64,000 bases of DNA from assembly GCF_021602155.1 (NCBI RefSeq), contig NZ_BQHY01000016.1, positions 62,001 to 126,000 of the forward strand, in the 5' to 3' direction. Positions 55,419-64,000 of the stretch are shown here, piece by piece (positions within the stretch are counted from its first letter, which is position 1; each line of letters starts with the position of its first letter). Origin of the DNA: Pseudomonas parakoreensis. GTDB lineage: Bacteria > Pseudomonadota > Gammaproteobacteria > Pseudomonadales > Pseudomonadaceae. Both the position numbers and the translations under genes were made by a program. The notes beneath the pieces are model-generated. The model did not search any database. It saw only the letters and a list, made by a program, of their open reading frames with translations, and was not told the origin of the DNA.

Positions 55419-56762
55419 TTACAGAATCGAAAGCGGGTACTCGATGATTACACGAGTTTCATCCAGATCCGATTCGAAAGCAGTGGCACGCGTGGTTGCC
55501 TGGCGCAACCGGAAGGACAGATCTTTTGCCGGACCGGTTTGGACAACGTATTTGACTTCGACGTCACGCTCCCAACGCTTCTGATTGTCGAGCGGGTTGC
55601 CGTTGTCGTCGGTGCGCATGTAGAACTGGTTAGCGTTCGAGTAATCCGCACCCGAGCCTCTGGCGTAGCGCGTCATGAACGTCAGGCCTGGAATGCCGTA
55701 GCTGGTGAAGTTCAGGTCATAGCGCAGCATCCAGGAACGCTCTTTCGGCGAGTTGAAGTCGCTGTACTGGATGGAGTTGTCGACGAAAATCGAGTCCGAC
55801 TGACGCAGGTAGTCGAAATCGTCGTCGCCGTTGTTGCGCTGATGCGACAGGGCCAGGGTGTGGGCACCGTAACGCACACCGACCTTGGCACTCCAGATGT
55901 TGTTGTCGAATTCACCCAGGCGCTTCTTACCTTCATCTACGGCTTTGTAGTAGTTGAAGCCACCGATCAGCGCCAGATCGTCGCTCAGCGGGTAAACCAC
56001 GCTTGTGCCGGCGTAGTACTGATTCCAGACGTCTTTCAGCTGGCTGGCGTAGACGCTCACAGTCCAGTTGTCGTTGATCGAGTAGTCACCGCCACCGTAA
56101 CCGATCCATGGCGAGTTGACCGGGCCGCCGTAGAACGTCACGAAGTTGTCGTTCAGGTTGCTTGAGACCGGCTGGCTCATCGCATGCAGACGACCACCCT
56201 GGAGGGTAAGGCCCTGGATGCTGGTGTTCTCAACGGTCACACCGCGGAAACTCTCTGGCAGCAGGCGAGAGTCACCCGATGCGACGACCGGGGTCGATGG
56301 GAAGACATCACCCACTTTCACGATGGTATCGAACAAGCGGACTTTGGCTGCGCCGCCGACCTTGGTGTATTCGTCGCGAGCTTCACCCTTGTTATCAACG
56401 GGCAGCACGTCGAAGGAGCTACGGCCGCCGTTGCGCCCATCACCGGTGTCGAGCTTGAGGCCGATCATGGCAAAGGCATCAACGCCAAAGCCAACGGTAC
56501 CTTGGGTAAACCCGGAGTTGAATTTGCTGATGATCGCGTGCGCCCAGGCTTCGGAGTAGCCGTTCGTATTGCCCTTGCCACTGTTGTAAGTGGGGGCGGT
56601 GCTGTCGCGGTTATCACGGTTGAAGTAGAAGTTACGGTTCAACACTGTAAGGCTGCTGCCTTCAATGAAGCCTTCTGGCTTGTCTTCAGCTTGTGCCGAA
56701 ATAGCATAGCTTCCAGACAGCGCAGAAACTGCCGCCAAATACAGTGGTACTTTGATTTTCAT
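55419..56762 (-). CDS. OprD-family outer membrane porin
   Basis: The 447-residue product has a signal peptide ending AISAQA and the OprD family pattern of alternating beta-strands: the start EGFIEGSSLTVLNRNFYFNRDNRD, the conserved GFTQGTVGFGVDAFAMIGLKLDTG near residue 85, and the aromatic C-terminal strand ending in YPLSIL. It forms a substrate-selective 16- or 18-strand channel (amino acids, organic acids or others). Its place in the czc cluster, divergent from czcC with a shared CzcR-type box, suggests metal-dependent control. The specific substrate cannot be told. Confidence 0.9.
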   Translation of the reverse strand: MKIKVPLYLAAVSALSGSYAISAQAEDKPEGFIEGSSLTVLNRNFYFNRDNRDSTAPTYNSGKGNTNGYSEAWAHAIISKFNSGFTQGTVGFGVDAFAMIGLKLDTGDGRNGGRSSFDVLPVDNKGEARDEYTKVGGAAKVRLFDTIVKVGDVFPSTPVVASGDSRLLPESFRGVTVENTSIQGLTLQGGRLHAMSQPVSSNLNDNFVTFYGGPVNSPWIGYGGGDYSINDNWTVSVYASQLKDVWNQYYAGTSVVYPLSDDLALIGGFNYYKAVDEGKKRLGEFDNNIWSAKVGVRYGAHTLALSHQRNNGDDDFDYLRQSDSIFVDNSIQYSDFNSPKERSWMLRYDLNFTSYGIPGLTFMTRYARGSGADYSNANQFYMRTDDNGNPLDNQKRWERDVEVKYVVQTGPAKDLSFRLRQATTRATAFESDLDETRVIIEYPLSIL

Positions 56763-56901
56763 CCGATGCTCCTTTGATTCACGGCAGTTTTTATTATGTT
56801 TACCGGCGCGGGTGTCGTTAGTTGTTCTGACCCGGCGGCGCGCCTAGCGTAGCGCGAGCTCATATTTGCAGGCCGAAGATAACGGGAGGGTGATAGGACA
56901 A

Positions 56902-56915
56902 TTACAATTTCGTCA
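56902..56915 (-). promoter_or_regulatory. Candidate CzcR box facing the porin gene
   Basis: On the minus strand it reads TGACGAAATTGTAA, thirteen of 14 bases shared with the 57028 site. It lies 139 bases upstream of the porin start. Confidence 0.55.
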
Positions 56916-57027
56916 TCTACCTGTTATTCGGCACCTTCGCACCGCGTGTTTGCCATCTCTGTTGCTTGTATCGAAATCATCGTGTCGGGTTGGGTTTCCC
57001 AGTATTTACGGGCATTACAAAGCTTTC

Positions 57028-57041
57028 TTACGAAATTGTAA
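57028..57041 (+). promoter_or_regulatory. Candidate CzcR box facing czcC
   Basis: TTACGAAATTGTAA is an inverted repeat (TTAC...GTAA) of the layout bound by CusR/CopR-type regulators. It lies 126 bases before the czcC start. Confidence 0.6.
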
Positions 57042-57166
57042 TTTTCTAGCCACCCCTCTGATAGCTACCGCTCATTAGAGTGCCATCACCTAATCAAGTG
57101 GGGCTTGGCAGCTGTTTCGGCGTTCTCGCCAAGCTTTATCGAAGTTTGTGCACGAGGACCATCAAA

Positions 57167-58438
57167 GTGCCCCGGTATAACCGCAATGTCTTACCCAAGA
57201 CCCCCGTCTCGCCCTGGAAGATCGCTGCACTCTGTGCAGTCATCTCTGGGTTGATGGCGCCTGCAGCCCTTGCCCAAAGCATCAGCTTGCCCCAGGCGCT
57301 TTCGACGGCCATGGATGCCAACCCAGACCTGGCCGCGGCCAGGCAAGAAATTGGGATCGCTGATGGTGCTCGCAAGCAGGCCGGGCTTATCCCCAACCCC
57401 ACAATCTCGTATGACGTGGAAGACACCCGTCGTAACACCAGCCAGACGACTGTCTCTCTCAGCCAGACCCTTGAGCTGGGCGGTAAGCGGGGGGCTCGTG
57501 TTGACGTCGCCACATACGGGCAGACCGCCGCACAGCTTGAGTTAGACCGTCGCGTTAACGGCCTGCGTGCAGATGTCGTCCAAGCCTTTTACGCCGCGTT
57601 GCGGGCCCAGACAGGTCTCGACCTGGCCAAGCAATCTCTCGAACTGACTGAGCGCGGTCTTCGCATCGTCGATGGCCGTGTTCGCGCAGGTAAGTCGTCC
57701 CCAGTGGAGGCGACCCGCGCTCAAGTGCAACTGGCCGAAGCCCAGCTGCAAGTTCGACGTGCAGAAACGGAAAAAGCGACCGCTTACCAACAGCTCGCTC
57801 AAATTACCGGGAGCTCAGTCACCGTGTTTGATCGACTCGAATCGCCAACCCTCTCCCCGGGCTTGCCACCTCGCACTGAAGATCTGCTGGCTAAGCTCGA
57901 CCAAACAGCAGAAATGCGTCAGGCCGTGGTGCAGATAGACAAGAGCGATGCCTCGCTCGGCTCAGAGAAAGCTCAGCGTATCCCGAACCTTACTGTCAGT
58001 GTAGGTAGCCAGTACGACCGCTCTGTGCGCGAGCGGGTCAACACTGTGGGCCTGTCTATGCCTTTGCCGCTGTTCGATCGTAACCAGGGCAACATTCTTT
58101 CCGCTTCTCGTCGTGCAGATCAGGCCCGGGACCAGCGCAATGCTGTTGAGCTGCGCCTGCGCACCGAAACCCAAACCGCGTTGAACCAATGGTCCACCGC
58201 CATGCAGGAGGTCGAGTCCTACGACAAGACCATTCTGCCTTCAGCCCAACAAGTCGTAGAGACCGCAACCCGCGGCTTCGAGATGGGCAAATTCGGTTTC
58301 ATCGAAGTGCTGGATGCCCAGCGCACCTTGATCGTCGCTCGTGGCCAATACCTCGAATCGTTGGCAGCGGCGACCAATGCGCGTGCGCAGGTGGAAAGGG
58401 TTTATGGCGAAGTCGGCTCAACCGCCGGCACTCGCTGA
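57167..58438 (+). CDS. czcC: Outer membrane factor CzcC
   Basis: This is the TolC-like channel of the Zn/Cd/Co efflux pump. The 423-residue product has a signal peptide (ALCAVISGLMAPAALAQ) and two OEP repeats with long helices, e.g. LPQALSTAMDANPDLAAARQEIG and RGLRIVDGRVRAGKSSPVEATRAQVQLAEAQLQ. GTG 57167 is used as start: GAGG lies nine bases upstream and the signal peptide fits. A GTG at 57080 opens the frame earlier without signal. It is first in the czcCBA operon; czcB follows 68 bases later. Confidence 0.92.
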   Translation: MPRYNRNVLPKTPVSPWKIAALCAVISGLMAPAALAQSISLPQALSTAMDANPDLAAARQEIGIADGARKQAGLIPNPTISYDVEDTRRNTSQTTVSLSQTLELGGKRGARVDVATYGQTAAQLELDRRVNGLRADVVQAFYAALRAQTGLDLAKQSLELTERGLRIVDGRVRAGKSSPVEATRAQVQLAEAQLQVRRAETEKATAYQQLAQITGSSVTVFDRLESPTLSPGLPPRTEDLLAKLDQTAEMRQAVVQIDKSDASLGSEKAQRIPNLTVSVGSQYDRSVRERVNTVGLSMPLPLFDRNQGNILSASRRADQARDQRNAVELRLRTETQTALNQWSTAMQEVESYDKTILPSAQQVVETATRGFEMGKFGFIEVLDAQRTLIVARGQYLESLAAATNARAQVERVYGEVGSTAGTR

Positions 58439-58506
58439 ACGGGCCAAACATTTTCTTCGGCACACAGCCTTGAACAAGCCGGTGCCTACGATCAGCAGGA
58501 GTAGCA

Positions 58507-59757
58507 ATGGATAACAAACGCAAGATCGCCCTCGCGGTAGCCGCTGTGGCAGCCCTCGGATTTGGCAGCCTTGCCTGGAACAACAGTTCCGGACAGCAGG
58601 CCGCCAGTACTGCCGAGCATGGCGCTAACGATGGCCATGGCGACGAAAAGAAAGCCGCATCTGCCGCCAAAGAGGAAGGTGATGAGGGCCATGGTGAAGA
58701 AGGCCACAGCGAAGAGGGCGGTGAAGAAGAGGGCAAGCTGACGCTCAGCGCTGAACAGATCAAGGCCGCTGGTGTTGCCCTGGAAGCTGCAGCGCCTCGT
58801 GACCTCGGTACCGTCGTGAGCTTCCCTGGCGAAATTCGCTTCGACGAAGATCGTACTGCCCACGTGGTTCCTCGTGTTCCTGGCGTTGTTGAGGCTGTCC
58901 AGGCCAACCTGGGCGAGACGGTCAAGAAAGGGCAAGTCCTCGCGGTAATCGCCAGCCAGCAGATCTCTGACCTGCGCAGCGAACAACAGGCCGCACAGCG
59001 TCGCGTCGAACTGGCGCGTGTGACCTTCGAACGTGAGAAGCAACTGTGGCAGGACAAGATCTCTGCAGAGCAAGACTACCTCCAAGCACGCCAAGCGCTG
59101 CAAGAAGCGGAGATCTCCTTGGCCAACGCCAAGCAGAAGGTCGGCGCAATCGGTGCCTCGGTTAACTCCGTTGGCGGTAATCGTTACGAGCTCCGCGCTC
59201 CCTTCGACGCCGTGGTAGTGGAGAAACACCTGACCGTCGGCGAAGTCGTCAGCGAGGCGACCAACGCCTTCATCCTTTCCGACCTGAATCAGGTCTGGGC
59301 GACCTTCGCAGTTCCGCCGACAGATCTGGGCAAGGTCACGACTGGCCGTGCAGTGAAAGTCTCTTCGCCTGACATGAACGTCGAGGTCGAAGGGAAGGTG
59401 GGTTATGTCGGCAGCCTGCTGGGCGAGCAAAACCGTGCAGCTACTGTCCGCGTCACCTTGACCAACCCCAACGGCGCCTGGCGTCCAGGCCTGTTCGTAA
59501 ACATTGCGGTCACCTCCCAGACCGATCGAGTTGCCGTAGCGGTCCCTGAGCACGCTGTGCAGACCGTTGAAGACAAACCTTCGGTATTCGTACGCACCCC
59601 AGATGGCTTTGACACCCGCCCGGTAAAACTGGGTCGCCGCGACAATGGGTACGTGGAAATCATCGACGGTATTGAAGCCGGCGCCCAGGTAGCAACCAGT
59701 GGCAGCTTCACACTCAAGTCCGAGCTCGGCAAAGCTTCTGCCGAACACGGTCACTGA
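58507..59757 (+). CDS. czcB: Periplasmic adaptor CzcB
   Basis: This membrane-fusion protein links the pump CzcA to the channel CzcC. The 416-residue product has an N-terminal membrane anchor (KIALAVAAVAALGFGSLAW). A His/Glu-rich stretch at residues about 38-78 (HGANDGHGDEKK ... EEGHSEEGGEEEG) probably binds metal in the periplasm, as in Cupriavidus CzcB. Barrel-sandwich (VPRVPGVVEAVQANLGETVKKGQVLAVI), helical hairpin and beta-barrel domains follow, with a second His tail (SAEHGH). CAGGAG precedes ATG 58507. It lies in the same operon as czcC and czcA. Confidence 0.94.
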   Translation: MDNKRKIALAVAAVAALGFGSLAWNNSSGQQAASTAEHGANDGHGDEKKAASAAKEEGDEGHGEEGHSEEGGEEEGKLTLSAEQIKAAGVALEAAAPRDLGTVVSFPGEIRFDEDRTAHVVPRVPGVVEAVQANLGETVKKGQVLAVIASQQISDLRSEQQAAQRRVELARVTFEREKQLWQDKISAEQDYLQARQALQEAEISLANAKQKVGAIGASVNSVGGNRYELRAPFDAVVVEKHLTVGEVVSEATNAFILSDLNQVWATFAVPPTDLGKVTTGRAVKVSSPDMNVEVEGKVGYVGSLLGEQNRAATVRVTLTNPNGAWRPGLFVNIAVTSQTDRVAVAVPEHAVQTVEDKPSVFVRTPDGFDTRPVKLGRRDNGYVEIIDGIEAGAQVATSGSFTLKSELGKASAEHGH

Positions 59758-59775
59758 TGCGAACTGACAGGATGA

Positions 59776-62943
<3,168 letters not shown>

Positions 62944-62960
62944 CAGCCTCCGCTAAAGAG

Positions 62961-62991
62961 AAGCCCACAACACGTGTTGTGGGCTTTTTTG
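62961..62991 (+). terminator. Intrinsic terminator of czcCBA
   Basis: AAGCCCACAACA (62961-62972) pairs with TGTTGTGGGCTT (62975-62986), followed by a T-run. It lies 18 bases after the czcA stop. Confidence 0.9.
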
Positions 62992-63017
62992 TTTAAAGTG
63001 AAGTAGATGCACTTACC

Positions 63018-63031
63018 TTTCAAAATTGTAA
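63018..63031 (+). promoter_or_regulatory. Candidate CzcR box before the DUF2790 gene
   Basis: TTTCAAAATTGTAA shares eleven of 14 positions with the czcC box. It lies 75 bases before the ATG of the next gene. Confidence 0.45.
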
Positions 63032-63105
63032 GTTTCTCGTCATGCCGGTGATGCCTATGCATTGCTAAGGTTACGCCCGAGAAGTTTTGAAATTGAGAGG
63101 GTTTT

Positions 63106-63429
63106 ATGAAAAAGCTAATTATCGCTGCTGCACTTGTTGTTTTCTCGGTGGCTTCGCAGGCCAACACTTTCTCCGAGAGCAAGCAGCTTCAATACACCAA
63201 GGAACACCAGACCGCAGTGGCCAAGTACGCGGAGAAAAATGGCAAGCCAATGCCAGAGATTCAGGATTACAAATATGGCATGAAGATAGACGTTGCGAAA
63301 TTCGTACGTCAGTCGCAGGACCCCCGTACCTGCCAGGTCTATCCACGGTTGATGACCTTCGAGGACTCCCAGGGCACGCTCAAGACTGTTCGTTACTCGA
63401 TGTATTCGCAATGCATCAACAACAAGTAG
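63106..63429 (+). CDS. DUF2790 periplasmic protein
   Basis: The 107-residue exported protein has a signal peptide (MKKLIIAAALVVFSVASQA). The DUF2790 core follows, recognised by DYKYGMKIDVAKFVRQSQDPRTCQVYPRLMTFEDSQGTLKTVRYSMYSQC with two conserved cysteines, likely a disulfide. DUF2790 proteins are small, abundant in Pseudomonas and often metal-induced; function unknown. GAGAGGG precedes ATG 63106. The own terminator and candidate CzcR box make it a separate unit of the metal island. Confidence 0.85.
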   Translation: MKKLIIAAALVVFSVASQANTFSESKQLQYTKEHQTAVAKYAEKNGKPMPEIQDYKYGMKIDVAKFVRQSQDPRTCQVYPRLMTFEDSQGTLKTVRYSMYSQCINNK

Positions 63430-63465
63430 TAAACGATTTGAACAGAACAATTAGAGAATTCATAA

Positions 63466-63493
63466 ATGCCAGGCAGTGCCTGGCATTTTTTAT
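63466..63493 (+). terminator. Intrinsic terminator of the DUF2790 gene
   Basis: ATGCCAGGCAGTGCCTGGCA folds into a near-perfect hairpin and is followed by a T-run at 63486-63490. It lies about 37 bases after the stop. Confidence 0.8.
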
Positions 63494-63631
63494 TACGCCC
63501 GATACCCCATAGCTTCGAAATGTTAACGCCTGGGCTCGGGCAAACCGTGCAATAGATCTTAGCCAACCAACAGAGACGGCTCCCCAACTGCAGAGGGCAA
63601 TTGGAAGCCTTGACCCCAGAAGGGACGAGTT

Positions 63632-64000
63632 ATGAAGAGTTTGCTTGAACGCCCTGATGACCAAGCCGGGCATGAAGGTCATAGCCATGAGCATGGCGGC
63701 ATTTTTGGAATGAACACAGAGCTGATTTTCGCGCTGATCTGTGGTGCTCTCCTGGGTGCCGGAGCTCTCGCAGGAAAACTTGGCCTGATTGATCGTCTGC
63801 CTCTGATTCTGTACGTGTCGGCCTACGTGTTCGGTGGATGGTTCACCACTAAGGAAGCGGTTACCAACATCCGTCAGAAACGCTTCGAGATCGACTCGCT
63901 GATGCTTCTCGCCGCAGTCGGTGCCGCGAGCATCAGCGCCTGGGCGGAGGGGGCTCTGCTGCTGTTCCTGTTCAGTCTGGGGCATTCCCTTGAAAGCTAC
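63632..64000 (+). CDS. cadA: CadA/ZntA-type metal-exporting P-type ATPase (3' end outside window)
   Basis: The first 123 codons are visible and the frame runs off the right edge. The N terminus is short and rich in His (HEGHSHEHGGIFG), with no CxxC heavy-metal-associated domain. Membrane helices follow (LIFALICGALLGAGALAGKLGLI and [68 protein letters not shown]), the known start of P1B ATPases that export Zn, Cd or Pb. AGGGACGAG precedes ATG 63632. The CPC motif and catalytic DKTGT lie beyond the window, so the metal class is inferred from the neighbours. Confidence 0.85.
   Translation, partial: MKSLLERPDDQAGHEGHSHEHGGIFGMNTELIFALICGALLGAGALAGKLGLIDRLPLILYVSAYVFGGWFTTKEAVTNIRQKRFEIDSLMLLAAVGAASISAWAEGALLLFLFSLGHSLESY

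Larger units (their letters stand above)
56763..57166. promoter_or_regulatory. Divergent regulatory region oprD-type porin / czcC
   Basis: These 404 bases hold no supported gene. Two candidate CzcR boxes lie in it, TGACGAAATTGTAA on the minus strand (56902-56915) and TTACGAAATTGTAA on the plus strand (57028-57041), facing the porin and czcC respectively. The right half is AT-rich, as a promoter would be. Confidence 0.6.

Overview
The window reads as chromosomal DNA of a Pseudomonas of the fluorescens type. The evidence is high GC coding with strong third-position bias, a kinB/algB pair, the block aroE-hemF-qor-tsaC-dprA-def-fmt-rsmB-trkA-tag-glyQS-gmhB-plsC, and many copies of the short inverted repeats typical of this group. 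From memory, the order matches the P. aeruginosa PAO1 neighbourhoods PA5487-PA5476 and PA0032-PA0005, i.e. both sides of the replication origin. gyrB-recF-dnaN-dnaA would then be expected just beyond the right edge.

Layout. (1) 0-7.5 kb: c-di-GMP and envelope signalling, with a diguanylate cyclase (5' end cut off by the window), an AmpD-type amidase lipoprotein, an EAL phosphodiesterase and the KinB/AlgB two-component pair. (2) 7.9-12.4 kb: small envelope proteins (DUF1328 membrane protein, Ivy-type lysozyme inhibitor), the glutamate/aspartate symporter GltP and an SpmA-SpmB fusion. (3) 12.5-16 kb: a four-gene MCE/Mla-like lipid transport operon with tight overlaps. (4) 16-24.4 kb: a DUF5924-type membrane protein, an M16 peptidase, a Na/Pi-cotransporter/PhoU protein, a TerC protein, a CitMHS citrate transporter, a DOPA-dioxygenase-like protein and an NAD(P)-binding protein. 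(5) 24.4-29.7 kb: choline-O-sulfate use (LysR regulator divergent from betC-choX) and a SulP anion transporter. (6) 29.8-47.7 kb: the housekeeping origin-proximal block. (7) 47.9-50.3 kb: a divergent histidine kinase/response regulator pair.

At about 50.43 kb the character changes. Codon use looks less GC-rich, the chromosomal repeat families stop, and the genes are accessory: two unknown genes (one with a PD-(D/E)XK-like nuclease signature), a small membrane protein, another unknown gene, and then a heavy-metal island. The island holds an orphan CzcR regulator, a 49-aa Cys/His-rich candidate micropeptide, an OprD-family porin, the czcCBA Zn/Cd/Co efflux system, a DUF2790 periplasmic protein and the start of a CadA/ZntA-type P-type ATPase cut off by the window.

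Working together: a 14-base inverted-repeat motif (consensus TKACGAAATTGTAA) occurs upstream of czcR, in the oprD/czcC gap (twice) and before the DUF2790 gene, so the island probably forms one CzcR regulon. CzcCBA exports metal from periplasm/cytoplasm across the outer membrane, the P-type ATPase moves cytoplasmic metal to the periplasm, and the porin and DUF2790 protein adjust the envelope.

The most notable non-gene signals are 15 perfect DnaA boxes (TTATCCACA) packed between 24.6 and 49.4 kb with none seen in the flanks, and the four shared metal-regulator boxes. The best candidates for undescribed biology are the 51067-52995 gene pair and the 55136-55285 micropeptide.
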